A DNA stretch of 64,000 nucleotides, from NCBI RefSeq assembly GCF_910594005.1, contig NC_057831.1:39948001-40012000 (forward strand), in the 5' to 3' direction. Shown here piece after piece: positions 11,185 to 21,802 of the stretch (positions within the stretch are counted from its first letter, which is position 1; each line of letters starts with the position of its first letter). Origin of the DNA: Cervus elaphus (taxonomy: Eukaryota > Chordata > Mammalia > Artiodactyla > Cervidae). Below the pieces are notes generated by a model. That model was not told where the DNA came from. It ran no database searches and was given only the letters and a program-made list of their open reading frames with translations. Made by a program: the position numbers and the translations under genes.

Positions 11185-11795
11185 GTACTAGCTCTGATTA
11201 GTGGTCACTTAAAAATGAGATTTTCACTTTTAGCTATAAGGAAAACTGTCCCCATGGTAATGCTTTTTATATCAGGTAAAAGAGAGTTTTAGCTGAGGTA
11301 CGCTTCATGCCCATCATTCTCTGCAGGCACTGCCCAGCTTCTGCTGTGGCTGTTGTAGGAAAACAGTCCAGTTTCTCTAAAGCAACCCAGAAAGCGCTCC
11401 CCAAGCCTGATGCTTTCAAGCTTCACTGATGATCTGTCCTGTCCCCAACCCCCAAAGAATTCCATGGGACTTTCTGTGGACAAGTTTTATAGTTCCTGCA
11501 GAACTGGAAAGTTGTCCCTCAAAATGGTCTCCTCGGTCCTGGTCAGTCCAAGCCTGTGATCCAAGTGCTTCTGTGATTGACCTAAGTGACTTGGCTCCTG
11601 GACCAGCAGAGGAAGGTTGGCATTTGTGGCTTTTACTTCACAACCAGCTGGTCATATGATGCAACTTGGGGGGTAGCAAAGCTAAGGTGACAACATACCC
11701 TTCCCTATTCTTTAACTTTTTCTGAAATACTTACTTCAGAGCTCTTTAAGCTGAGAATCAGAGCCATCCTGCTGGCTTAAAAGGCCACTCCTACT
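11185..11795. other. Unrecognised, moderately GC-richer segment
   Basis: Between two SINEs lies about 600 bases of more complex sequence. The part 11290-11670 is richer in C and G than its neighbours. Frames of 64-76 codons overlap on both strands without domain features. It could be a conserved non-coding element or an unidentified old repeat. Confidence 0.4.
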
Positions 11796-11806
11796 AGGAC
11801 AATAGG

Positions 11807-12015
11807 AACTTCCCTGGTGGCTCAGACTGTGAAGCGTCTGCCTACAATGCAGGAGATCTGGGTTCAATCCCTGGGCTGGGAAGATCCCCTGGAGAAGAAA
11901 AAGGCAACCCACTCCAGTATTCTTGCCTGGGAAATCCCATGGACAGAGGCGTCTGGTGGGCTACAAACCATGGGGTCGCAAAGAGTCAGACATGACTGAG
12001 CGATTGCACTCATTA
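11807..12015 (+). mobile_element. Bov-tA SINE, full length, plus strand
   Basis: The head starts cttccctggtggctcagact, where the tRNA box A region lies, and contains 'gggttcaatccctgggctgg' (box B region). It ends in 'catgactgagcgattgcact'. Similar flanks, aggacaatagg at 11796-11806 and aggacaaagg at 12016-12025, are a plausible target-site duplication. Confidence 0.9.
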
Positions 12016-12170
12016 AGGACAAAGGACAAGATAGTTATATCAGTTTTGCTCACCAGTATTTCTTCGAAATAGCTATTGTAGACTAATGATAATAGCACTA
12101 GTTCCCTTGTAACAGAAATTTATCTGTGGATTTCCTTATCTAATGAGATACTAGATGGTCTGTGTGTGTG

Positions 12171-12357
12171 CACTTAAATGCTCAGTCCTATCTAACTCTT
12201 TTGAGCCCATGGACTATAGCCCACCAGACTCCTCTGTCCATGGGATTCTCTCAGCAAAAATATTGGAGTGGGTTGTCATGCCCTTCTCCAGAGGATCTTC
12301 CCAACCCAGGGATCGAATTCACGTCTCTTACATTTCCTGCAGTGGCAGGCAGATTCT
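12171..12357 (-). mobile_element. Bov-tA SINE, head end lost
   Basis: Tail text from 'ctcagtcctatctaactctt' to 'ggcaggcagattct' is present. The last 35 or so bases of the tRNA-like head are missing where the next SINE's target duplication begins. This copy is more diverged than its right neighbour. Confidence 0.85.
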
Positions 12358-12369
12358 AGTTATCAACTT

Positions 12370-12588
12370 GAGTGAGTGAGTGAGTGAAGTCGCTCAGTCG
12401 TGTCTGACTCTTTGCAACCCCGTGGACTGTAGCCCACCAGGCTCCTCCACCCATGGGATTCTCCAGGCAAGAATACTGGAGTGGGTTGCCATTTCCTTCT
12501 CCAGGGGATCTTCCCGACCCAGGGATCGAACCGAGTTCTCCCACACTGCAGGCAGATGCTTTAACCTCTGAGCCACCAGGGAAGCCCC
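12370..12588 (-). mobile_element. Young Bov-tA SINE with (GTGA)n tail
   Basis: A complete element with few substitutions. Its tail is a (GTGA)n repeat (about 12370-12387) and the head ends in 'gccaccagggaagcccc'. A perfect 12-base target-site duplication, agttatcaactt, sits at 12358-12369 and 12589-12600. The intact duplication and low divergence suggest a comparatively recent insertion. Confidence 0.95.
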
Positions 12589-12600
12589 AGTTATCAACTT

Positions 12601-13109
12601 AAATGGTTGTAAGTCCACACACTGTGTGGCCCAACCAATGTGGACACTTATCACATACTTTAGATCCTGGTTTTGATAAGAAAACTCTTACACTAGTATT
12701 CTCTGATTTTAATCCTATTTCTATACAAGAACAAACTATGTTTCCAGAAAGCAGTTTAATAAATATATAGGTATAAAGGTAAGCCAAAGACTAAAATTAA
12801 AATGAGAGTTGGATTGATTATGCAAGCACACAAACAAACCCAAAGATATGTAAAGTAAATAAAATAATGGTAAAAAAAGAAAAATGGATTTCATTAGACT
12901 CCAAAAGACATTAATAAATAGTCACATCTGAATATGTAATGTACCTGAAATGCTTGATGAGCCACAAATTGTTTCAGAAAATGCCTAAGACAGATATTCC
13001 AGTTAGGAGAGTTCAGAGCCTTATCAGACATATTTTAATTCCATCCAATTTGGAAAAAAATAATGAATATCTACTATGTGCCAGCCTCAGAAAAGTTTAG
13101 AAAGATGAC
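12601..13109. other. Unrecognised AT-rich sequence
   Basis: No gene recognised. An adenine-rich patch lies at about 12830-12890. Confidence 0.45.
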
Positions 13110-13185
13110 TCTAAGCTCCATAATGCTATGAATCTGTTTTATTTGCCAGTTCCTAGCACAGAAGCTGGCTCATCCATCAATAACT
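13110..13185 (+). repeat. L2-like 3' end fragment
   Basis: 'taagctccataatgctatga' followed by 'cagttcctagcacagaagct' and 'ggctcatccatcaata' follows the L2 3' end order (taagctcc...cctagcacagtgcctggcacat...caata). Divergence is high. Confidence 0.45.
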
Positions 13186-13254
13186 GTATATGTATTTATA
13201 CAAAGGAATGGATTCATTCCCTTTTCTGGGACTACAAAGGTGGTCTTCATGGTT

Positions 13255-13450
13255 AGACTGCACTTAATAATACAGAAAGCATTTTCACATACCTGTTTGT
13301 TCCACACACCCCTTGGAGGTAAGCAGGAAAGATATCATTAGCTGTGACTACTTGATGAAGCAATTAATTGTTGGGTTAAGTGATTTACCCAAAGCCAGGC
13401 AGTTAAGTAGGAGCAAATCAGGGACTAGTCTTTCCCCTCTACCATGATGC
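13255..13450 (+). repeat. MIR-like fragment
   Basis: 'cttggaggtaagcaggaaag', 'gttaagtgatttacccaaag' and 'ccaggcagttaagtagg' follow the second half of MIR. The left half is barely recognisable. Confidence 0.5.
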
Positions 13451-13604
13451 TTGGGGCAACACACTGGGTCCAAACTCATCTCCATATTTTCCAGTTCAAC
13501 TCAAGCAGTGGGAAATACAGTCATCAGCAATGCCCTGATCTTGATTTATGTGGAAATATTTCTTTCAGAATATAACCTTCACAAACCACCATGTTTTGCA
13601 GACA

Positions 13605-13855
13605 GAAACGGATATTTGTTGGGTTCTGATTCTGTGACATGCACTGTGCTAGATTTTAAAGATGGGTGCTTTTTTAACCCCACCTAATTACTCTCTGACA
13701 TAGGTATCATTTCCCTTCTGAGGCAGTAGGTATAGGAAAACCAAATAACCTACCTAAGGTCAAAGATTTGGTAAGTGGTTAAACTAGGATTTCTGCGATC
13801 TCAGTCTTGTTTCAAAGCCCATTGTCTTTATTACACACTGCCTCCAAGAAAGGAA
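13605..13855 (+). repeat. MIR SINE
   Basis: 'gacatgcactgtgctagatt' followed by 'ctgacataggtatcatttcc', 'aacctacctaaggtcaaaga' and 'gtaagtggttaaactaggat' gives nearly the full MIR order. It lies in tandem with the weaker MIR fragment to the left. Confidence 0.75.
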
Positions 13856-15008
13856 ACACAGCTCCTCTTCACAAAATATCTGGGGACTCCTGTCTGAAGA
13901 AATAACTGAGTAAGCTTGCTGTTGATCTCTCTAATAAGAAGTAACCCTGGTTTCCTTTGATCAGAAGGAATGCTTCAGAACTGCATGGTGTTTACAATGC
14001 CTTGCTTCAGGAATTACTTTCTTTCCACTGAGATGTGAAACCACAAACTAGTTGCTTTGGGTAATTAAAGATCCTTTGCACCAACTGAATGTGTCAACAG
14101 CAAATGTCCTGGGTAAATTTCAAGTAAGTAATTACATTCTGCCCATCTGAAATGCCTTTCTAATTTCATTCCCCTAACATATCCACTTACTGTACCTTTT
14201 AGTGTGGCTGTGGATAATTCTAAAAAAACGAAGACCACACAGTCTGTTGTCCCAAAAAAGAATGAGAAAATGGACTTTAGTTTGAAGAGTGTGTCAAGTT
14301 CTTCTATATTGTTGGATTGAAGCCAACTTATAAAGATAGGGAGTTCATTTTCCCCCTTACATGTCAGATTTCTTATGGCTAATTCAAGCAACCAGAAATA
14401 AAAGTTGATTATATCTTCTTTTTCTACTTCACCTGCTACAGTGTGGGTAAATCAATTTATTCCTATTATAAGAACTTTGCACTCCTTCGAGAAAAAGTCT
14501 ACTGAAATATTACATTTATAGCTACAGACAACCTAATACTCAAGATATTTTTAAAAAGCTCCACTCTAGAAAATAAAGTGTCATCCTAAAATCCATCACA
14601 CATGCTTTATTATAACAAACCATGTTATACCCCAAGAGGGGGAAAATCTCAGCAGCAAGTGATCATTTGCAAGATGTTTTTTCTCATAGGACTTAGTAGG
14701 GAGGATTTCTCCTCAGCAGATCATTTTAAAATTTACTGACAAACCAGTTGGATAAGTAAACATTGCAAGTGGAAAAAATATATTATATTCTATAAATTAA
14801 TATTTCAAGCAAAAGCCCTCAATAATTTTGCTTTTTTAACTAATCCTCCTTACTCAGAAATATGGTGTTCAATCAAACAATTTGTATACTAATAGCTAGC
14901 TAATAATTCTGTAATTGCTATGAAAGCAAATCAACCAATTGTTAATCCTGTTTAAAAGCATTTAAAGTGGTTTCATCAGAGGTCTCTCACACCCATCTAA
15001 CACACCCA

Positions 15009-15009
<1 letters not shown>
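13856..15009. other. Unrecognised sequence
   Basis: No mobile element recognised. A 108-codon minus-strand frame at 14065-14391 is the longest here. It has no domain features I know and could be chance. Confidence 0.45.

Positions 15010-15044
<35 letters not shown>
15010..15044. repeat. (CA)n microsatellite
   Basis: About 17 uninterrupted CA units. A shorter (GT)n run follows at 15117-15131, immediately before the next SINE. Confidence 0.98.
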
Positions 15045-15049
<5 letters not shown>

Positions 15050-15131
15050 TACTGTTGATCTCAAGATCTCACTTCCAAAAGTAAGTTTATAGCTATACCT
15101 CAGAATTTTGAGTAATGTGTGTGTGTGTGTG

Positions 15132-15317
15132 TTAGTCAGTCATGTCCAACTGTTTGTGACCCCATGGACTGTAGCCCACCAGGCTTCTCTGTCCATGGAA
15201 TTCTCCAGGCAAAGATACTGAAACGGATAGCCAGTCCCTTCTCCAGAGGATTTTCCCAACCCAGGGATTGAACCCAGCTCTCCTGCATTGCAGACAGATT
15301 CTTTACCATCTGGGAAG
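15132..15317 (-). mobile_element. Bov-tA SINE, head partly deleted
   Basis: Tail text 'ttagtcagtcatgtccaact' follows a (GT)n run, perhaps an altered tail. The head reads 'agattctttaccatctggga' and lacks the usual 'gagccaccag' segment. Confidence 0.88.
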
Positions 15318-15792
15318 TAACATAAAAGAAAAATTGGTTTAGGAATATATGTCTGGTTCTATTTTGTAGAGCTTGAATGCCTCTCATTTCTTTGATTTCA
15401 TGAAAATTATACATTTTTCAAACTGTCAGAAAAAAAGTCATGAAACAAGATTCACTAACTACCAAAAATTGGCGCTTTTATTCAAGTCAAGTGTACCAAT
15501 TCCTTATACTGACTACATAGAACCCCATTATTTTTAAACTTAGCAAAAGGTCCAAAGGCCACAGCCACATTCAAGTTGAAAGAAATGGGAAATTGTTGCC
15601 TTATAAGCTTGAAGCTATTCCTCAGGAATGAAAGATGGCAAGTGGCTGAAAAGCATTCAGAGTCAATCATGGAACCATTTTCAATGAATCTTAAGTTATT
15701 TTTCCTCTTCTGGAAGTCTCCAGACGTGGAACTTGGTCAGAATTACACCCATGTTCTAAGATACAATTGCCAGGTGAATTGTTCAGTTACGT

Positions 15793-15793
<1 letters not shown>
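15318..15793. other. Unrecognised sequence
   Basis: No gene or repeat recognised before the microsatellite. Confidence 0.45.

Positions 15794-15839
<46 letters not shown>
15794..15839. repeat. (GT)23 microsatellite
   Basis: Twenty-three uninterrupted GT units, the longest dinucleotide array in the window, so length polymorphism between individuals is expected. An open frame through it encodes a spurious VC repeat. Confidence 0.98.
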
Positions 15840-15845
<6 letters not shown>

Positions 15846-16885
15846 GTTAGGAAGGTCAATTGATTCTGCAGTTAATGGATGTAAAATGCAAGATGTTAGA
15901 GAGACTTAAGTCAGAAGTAAAGCTAGAACCCTAGCCTACAGACTCCCGAATCAGTTCTTTTGCCTACCTACGCGTCTATATATTAAATTGCTTCCTTTTT
16001 TTGCTTGCCTACAAAATATAAACTCCTGGGGTATAGAACTAGTCTCTCTAATCATATATCTGTCAGTAAAATTTGTCTTGGTTATAATCTTGTGTGAAAA
16101 ATATCCTCAACAGATGTTTATTGTATTATACTTGATAACTTTGTCCAGTATCACTAGGCCAATCCCAACTTAACAGTCTTACATTATCTTTCATTGTTTC
16201 TCAGCATTAACCTTGTTGACAACATTATCTCTGTCCCCGATGTCATCTTATAAAAGCAATACAGGGCTCCTGTCTCCTTTAGGAAATTAATTTTAGATTT
16301 TTTTTTCTTCCTGCAAATGAAGTAATGACAAGGTCATGAGGACTTTAAGAAATACTTGCCGTGCGTTCAGTCATCCTTTTGTTCACTGGCTATTTCTAAG
16401 CTGAGAAAAGTCAATAATTTTCTGTTTCTGTAAAGATTTTGACAGCTACACAGTCACTGCAAAAATATGCTCCAGGCCCTGAAGTAATCCATCTCATTAA
16501 AGTCTGACCTTTGACCAAAAAATGGCAAGGAGTTAAATATTTCACATGCTTCTCATGGCAAAACACTACTTCTCCATAAAACAGTAATTCAGTGAAGACA
16601 TTGGAAGATATAAGAGGTTTTATACAGAGCCATGGAAATCAGTACTCATAAAATGACCATGATTACCTGTGAAGCTATCTAAAATGCCCAATAAATTGTC
16701 TACAAATGCTTTCAGATGACCATATAATAGGGAAAACTGAATTCACATGATATCTCATTTTCCTATCCATGAAACAGAAGCAATGATAAAGATAAATGTA
16801 ATTTTTATTCAGAGGAATGCACCTTTTTTATTGAAATTGGCTATGATCTTAGAAGAAGTAACAGGAGCAGGAGTATTCTTCGATT
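15840..16885. other. Unrecognised sequence
   Basis: No gene or confident repeat. A T-rich tract at about 16298-16308 is unremarkable. Confidence 0.45.
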
Positions 16886-16897
16886 ACCGCTTATTTT

Positions 16898-17033
16898 GCT
16901 ATGCATCCTATGCTAAGTCACTTCAGTCGTGTCCGACTCTGTGTGACCCTGTAGACGGCAGCCCATCAGGCTTCCCCATCCCTGGGATTCTCCAGGCAAG
17001 AACACTGGAGTGGGTTGCCATTTCCTTCTCCAA
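16898..17033 (-). mobile_element. Bov-A2-type SINE monomer with perfect target-site duplication
   Basis: Text from 'gctaagtcacttcagtcgtg' to 'gttgccatttccttctccaa' is a single Bov-A2 unit. The usual (GCT)n tail is replaced by gctatgcatcctatgct. The flanking duplication accgcttatttt is exact at 16886-16897 and 17034-17045, which fixes the boundaries and implies a fairly young insertion. Confidence 0.93.
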
Positions 17034-17084
17034 ACCGCTTATTTTAGGAGAAGGCAAATAGGAAACACTAGTATCTACTCAATG

Positions 17085-17280
17085 ACTATTTTGTCCCACA
17101 TATCGTCATGCCTTATCTTAGTGAATCCTCATTTTGTAGAGGGTGGTGCTAATAATCCTCTTGCAGAGGATAATGCTAAGAGAGATTAAACATGTTGTCC
17201 AATGTTACACAAAGAATAAATGAACAGACTAGAATATGAACCCAGTTCTACTACTCAAACATCTATACATATGCTTTGCT
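17085..17280 (+). repeat. MIR SINE
   Basis: 'tatcttagtgaatcctcatt', 'aggataatgctaagagagat' and 'ttgtccaatgttacacaaag' followed by 'gaatatgaacccagttctac' follow the MIR order. It starts about 50 bases after the Bov-A2 insertion. Confidence 0.7.
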
Positions 17281-17930
17281 TTTCAAGCATCAAAGGAGCT
17301 AGAAACAGAAGAATAAGAAATTTTTTAAATGTCTAGAATTTTCAGTGTATCTATCACCTAAAATTCAAACTTGCAGATTGCGTGTCATGTTCCAGTATTA
17401 GCCTATATAGGAAAGTAGCACCCTTCTAAAATACATGACCTACTAGAGCATTTTCAGGTCCAAGATTTTAAATCCATAATTTTATGACAAGTTTTTAATG
17501 CCAAAAATGACACTACCCCTTCCATCCTTTCAATCTAACACAGAATATCTCAGATGGTATTTCCGCCTATGATTTAGGGGTTTTATTACTCAAATCTGGA
17601 CCCAGATGTTAAAGTTCAGAAATCTTTAAGCTATTCAATATCCAGTGGCTTGGAAACAAAGAAAGGTTGTTCAAACCTATTTCATTTAGATTTGGGGACA
17701 AAGAAGGCATATGTTAAATTTATCCCCATGAATTGGGAAAGAGACTCTATGAGTCAATTAAGAGAATGGGAAGCGTGGAGGATTTGCATTGTATAACTGA
17801 CTTCATCGTCTTCCACAAAGGGAAGAATGGCCTAGACTATCTAAAGTTTCTATCACTCTTCTATCTAATGAATCTGGTTGACAAATTTAACAAATTGATA
17901 ATAACATGCTTTGTTTATGAACCAATGCAC
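17281..17930. other. Unrecognised sequence
   Basis: No gene or repeat recognised. An 84-codon frame at 17733-17987 runs into the neighbouring SINE and is not supported. Confidence 0.45.
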
Positions 17931-18119
17931 TGTGCTGAGCTTAGCCGCTCAGTCGTGTCCAACTCTTTGCAACCCCATAGACTATAGCCTGCCAGATTCC
18001 TCTGCCCATGGGGATTCTCGAGGCAAGAATGCTAGAGTGGGTTTGCCAGGCCTTCCTCTAGGGGATCTTCCCAATCTAGAGATCAAACCCAGGTCTCCCA
18101 TGTTGCAGGCAGATTCCCT
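17931..18119 (-). mobile_element. Bov-tA SINE, head truncated
   Basis: From 'gctgagcttagccgctcagt' to 'gttgcaggcagattccctct'. The terminal head sequence (the 'gagccaccag...gaagcc' part) is absent. Inserted bases ('catggggattctcgag', 'ggtttgccagg') distinguish it from neighbours. Confidence 0.88.
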
Positions 18120-18299
18120 CTGAATTGTTAGAACATTCAAGCACATATCATCAATAAATAATTGAAGACGGCATCTGTATCACTTAGATTTTGGTTCTGC
18201 ATGGAATGAAAACCTCAAAACAGTGATTATTATGTATGTATTTCTATAGTTATAGTTATTTTGTCATTTTTCCTTTCAGCTTTTATACTAGAATTAAAA

Positions 18300-19110
18300 T
18301 TAATGTTTGTACCACAGCTGTATTAATAGTATCACTGTACTCTATGTTTGTTTATATATTTGTCTTTATTTGTTAGCTTTATAGTTTCATAAGACTTTAT
18401 GTTGCAGTTTATCATCATTGCATTACACATTGAAGAAATCCCTTTAACATTTCTCATAAGGCAGGTCTTAGTGGTGAGGAATTCCCTCAGATTTTGTTTA
18501 CCTGAGAAAGTCTTTATTTCATTTTTGAAGGATAGTTTTACAACATATGGCATTTAGAATGGCAATATTTTTTCAACACTTTGAATATAACACCTCCGTT
18601 CCTTTTGTCCTTCAAGACTTCTGCTGAGAAATCCACTGATAGTCTCATGGAGGTTCCTTTATAGGTGAGGAGTCATTTTCTCTTGCTACTCTTAAAATTA
18701 TTTGTTTTTTATTTTTCATATAAATCTTTTTTAATTTTTATTGGAGGATAATTGCTGACAACAACGTGAATCAGCTACACGTGTACACACACTGCCCCCC
18801 GCGTGGACCCCTCTGCCCACCCCCCATCTCACCCTCTAGGTCATCACAGAGCTCTGAGCTGCACTCCCCGTGCCGCATGCAGGTTCCAACTAGCTGCCTG
18901 TTTTACACACAATAGCATCTACATGTCAATCCTAATCACCAAGTCCATCCCAGCCTCCTCTTCCTTCCCCTGCTGTGTGCACATGTCCGTCCTCCAAGTC
19001 TGCATGTCTGGCCCTACGCACTTTTTTAACAGCTCTGAAATACTGCATATATATGGTTTTTAACCCTTTTCTAAGATTTTTGTTTGTCTTCATCTTACCT
19101 GAAAATTCAT
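18300..19110 (-). mobile_element. Old L1 fragment, split by a younger L1 end
   Basis: Antisense L1 text typical of mammalian-wide L1 is seen in 'taacatttctcataaggcag' followed by 'gtcttagtggtgaggaattc', then 'gagaaagtctttatttcatt'. It seems to resume near 19060 with 'ttttctaagatttttgtttg'. The interruption is the ruminant L1 end at 18727-19041. Left and right limits are approximate. Confidence 0.65.
18727..19041 (-). mobile_element. Ruminant L1 3' end, nested
   Basis: 'ttttttaatttttattggag' followed by 'gataattgctgacaacaacg' and 'accctctaggtcatcacaga' is the antisense of a ruminant L1 3' UTR. The CpG and GC content is higher than in flanks. The complement of its 'gagctcNNNgctctgtgatgacc'-like part occurs on the plus strand at 36943-37048. 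Confidence 0.8.
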
Positions 19111-19580
19111 CCTGCTCTTAAATTAGATTATTATAAAAATAGGAACTATGCTTTAGCCCCTGGTGACATTTTTCAATTACAGATAAACTCTAGGCTCCAG
19201 ACTCTTTTTGTTAAGTGAGCAATGTTTTCTCATGTTTCCAACTAATGATCATCAAGGATTTTGTTACTTGCAGCCAATATTTCCCTAACAGATTCAAGAA
19301 ATGAGTAAAACAGAAACAAAATATCCTCTAACTGATACAACATATAAGAAAAATAAAGGAAAATATTGCCCTGCTTCCATCAAATATCCAAACTGCTAAT
19401 GTGTTGGTGTATATCTTATCAGATTTTTCCCCTATACAAATAAATTCCCTTTACAAAAAATTGGATCATTCTGTAACCTATATACTATCTTCACATTATG
19501 TTATGGACATGCTTCTATTATATCTGTTTAATGGGTATGAAAAACTTATGAAATAAATGGCTTTAAAGAGTTGTCTCATG
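19111..19580. other. Mostly unrecognised; possible old L1 3' UTR
   Basis: The part 19400-19560 ('tgtaacctatatactatctt', 'gttatggacatgcttctatt') resembles a common old repeat, but I cannot name it. Nothing else recognised. Confidence 0.3.
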
Positions 19581-19837
19581 CAGGGGTCAGAAAACATTTT
19601 TTGAAAGGATCAAGTAAATATTTTTGGCTTTGCAGTTCATACGGTATCCATTGAAAGTACTGAACACTTCCACTAAAGTACAAAAATAGCCTTAGATTTA
19701 CAAAAATTAGAAGTACAAAAATAGATGATGTATTGATATAAAAAATGGTAATAAGTGTATTCCAATAAAACTTTATTTATAAAAATAAGTGATGGATCAG
19801 TGATTCAGTGAACCATAGTATGTAAACTATTGTTTCA
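19581..19837 (+). mobile_element. hAT-Charlie-type non-autonomous DNA transposon
   Basis: Begins with a terminal-repeat-like caggggtcagaaaac, followed by 'ggatcaagtaaatatttttg' and 'gctttgcagttcatacgg'. Later 'tccaataaaactttatttat' and a right end like 'accatagtatgtaaactatt' match the family in which both ends read as imperfect inverses. No transposase is encoded. The same family is seen reversed at 44566-45100 and direct at 49054-49570. Confidence 0.75.
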
Positions 19838-20457
19838 AAGCATCATTTTAATTAGCTGTCTAGAATCCATTTAAGTGTAAGCACCATGATTTATTAAGCC
19901 CTTATTAAATACAAGAAATATATTTCCCATGTTTGTTGTAATCAATGAAAACAGACAAGCAGATATGTTATAAATACCAATTGAATGAATTATTTATTGA
20001 ATAAATAAATAAACTAAAACTGATAGTTCTTAGAAACAGGATTAAAATTTTGACATATAAGAAAGACACATGTTTGAGAGAAAGTGAAAATTTATGGTAC
20101 GAAGTAAAGGAGAGAAATTCAGGTAATTTTTTATTGAAAGGAGCAGACTTGAGAAAGCAGATGAAATAGAAAAACCAAAATGAAAATGCTGAAATAGTCA
20201 ATGGCCAGATGACAGAATCCAAAAGGCATTATTCTCAAGAGGGAGTATTTATAGTATTGAAGTAGGACAAAATATGGATTAGAATTCAGTGCTCAACTAA
20301 AAAAAAATTCAGGTCTCATTAATCTGAGACAACTCCTTCACTACAGAGATGATGCCTGATGCTTTGCAAAATAAGAGTGGTTGATGGATAATATCTAAGC
20401 TTCCATTTAAATCTATTTTAAGCTCCATGTTCATCTTTGTAGTAATCTTTGATTATT
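19838..20457. other. Unrecognised AT-rich sequence
   Basis: An 84-codon minus-strand frame at 19968-20222 is phenylalanine/leucine-rich, as expected from T-rich DNA, and I do not support it as a gene. No repeat recognised. Confidence 0.45.
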
Positions 20458-20827
20458 CAGTTCAGTTCAGTTCAGTTCAGTTGCTCAGTCGTGTCCGACT
20501 CTTTGCGACCCCATGAATCGCAGCACACCAGGCCTCCCTGTCCATCACAAACTCCCGGAGTTTACTCAAACTCATGCCCATCGAGTCGGTGATGCCATCC
20601 AGCCATCTCATCCTCTGTCGTCCCCTTCTCCTCCTGCCCCCAATCCCTCCCAGCATCAGGGTCTTTTCCAGTGAGTCAACTCTTTGCATGAGGTGGCCAA
20701 AGTATTGGAGTTTCAGCTTCAGCATCAGTCCTTCCAATGAACACCCAGTACTTATCTCCTTCAGGATAAGTAGGACTGGTTGGATCTCCTTGCAGTCCGA
20801 GGGACTCTCAAGAGTCTTCTCCAACAC
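20458..20827 (-). mobile_element. BovB LINE 3' end, about 370 bases
   Basis: The plus strand starts with a (CAGTT)n-type run, the reverse of the ctgaactgaactga tail, and then gives the antisense of the BovB C-terminal coding part. The minus strand still encodes the family motif RMRWLDGITDSMGMSLSKLR followed by EAWCAAIHGVAKSRTRL. A short direct repeat, attatt, flanks it (20452-20457, 20828-20833). Substitutions are few, so this copy is young relative to the other BovB ends. Confidence 0.92.
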
Positions 20828-20833
20828 ATTATT

Positions 20834-21406
20834 AGGTATTCTTTATTCTGAAAACAACAGTTTGGTCTTTCATGGGATAAGTTAAACATAGGTATTTCTT
20901 CCCATGGGGATACTAAATCATAGGACAAATAAAAGGGGTCTTGGAACAATAATATTTCATGTTAAAAGGCAAAAGCACAAACCATGCAAGCAGGTATATA
21001 TGCAAATATTAATCAGTGTGTATTTGTATATTATTAAATATTTCCCTCAATTCCACATAGTCCGGAAAAGAAAACTGTAAAGAAACAAAAGTGTTCTTTA
21101 CTACCTGGCAAAACGTAATCAAATACCCCTCTGGGAAAGTGGTCCATCAGCCTCTTAAGAAGATTATAGCAATTGTCTTTGAAGTTGCCTGCTTCTCCTC
21201 AATAGTTGGCAAAAGAGGTAAGATAATACTTCATTTAAGCAAAATCTTTATTGTATTATCAACCGCAGGCCCTGTGACCTGTGCGTAAGGAAGCAGGGTC
21301 CCCTGGCTCACCAAGAAAGGCAAGAGAAAGTGCTTGGAACCATAGTGATTAATGGGAACTATTCAGCTGCTCAGGAGTTTGAAGCTGCTATTTAGTGAGA
21401 TCTACA
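20834..21406. other. Unrecognised sequence
   Basis: No gene or repeat recognised between the BovB end and the next SINE. Confidence 0.45.
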
Positions 21407-21414
21407 CAAGAAAG

Positions 21415-21619
21415 TTGTACTGTTTAATCGCTAAGTCCTGTTTGACTCTTTGGAACCCTGTGGACTGTAGCCTGCCAGGTATTTTTCAGGTAAGAATATT
21501 GGAGTGGGTTGCCATTTCCTTCTCCAGGGGATCTTCGTGACCCAGGGGTTGAACCCATGACTTCTGCAAGTCTCCCACATTGCAGGCAGGTTCTCTACTG
21601 CTGAGCCACTTGGGAAGCC
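21415..21619 (-). mobile_element. Bov-tA SINE
   Basis: Tail starts in 'ttgtactgtttaatcgctaa' and the head ends 'gagccacttgggaagcc'. An exact 8-base target-site duplication, caagaaag, flanks it at 21407-21414 and 21620-21627. An extra 'gacttctgcaagtctcccac' segment shows a small head duplication. It sits exactly at the left edge of an older BovB end on the opposite strand. Confidence 0.9.
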
Positions 21620-21627
21620 CAAGAAAG

Positions 21628-21802
21628 ATTGAAGGCAAAAGGAAAAGACAGCAACAGAGGATGAGAAGTTCAGATGGCATCATCCACTCAACGGACTTGA
21701 ATCTGAGCAAAGCCTGTGGGATAGTGGAGGACAGAGGAGCCTGGCATGCTACACCCCATGACATTGCACAGTTAGACACAACCTAGCAACTGAACAACAC
21801 AG
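21628..21802 (+). mobile_element. Old BovB LINE 3' end
   Basis: 'attgaaggcaaaaggaaaag', 'caacagaggatgagaagttc' and 'agcctggcatgctacacccc' followed by 'ttagacacaacctagcaact' follow the BovB 3' terminal coding part and tail in sense. Divergence is clearly greater than for the copy at 20458. The motif DGIIHSTDLNLSKA is a decayed relative of DGITDSMDMSLSKL. Confidence 0.85.

Noticed and set aside
11807..11880. tRNA-like sequence with box A and box B
   Set aside because: It is the tRNA-derived head of a Bov-tA SINE, without a foldable acceptor stem and joined to the SINE tail, so it is not a tRNA gene. The same applies to all other heads.
14065..14391. 108-codon minus-strand frame
   Set aside because: No domain, no splice context and no repeat match; a frame of this size can occur by chance in 64 kb.
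21250..21290. Mini-exon candidate between 'caaccgcag' and 'gtaagg'
   Set aside because: The interval would be about 16 bases with no other support; splice-like motifs of this quality are common by chance.
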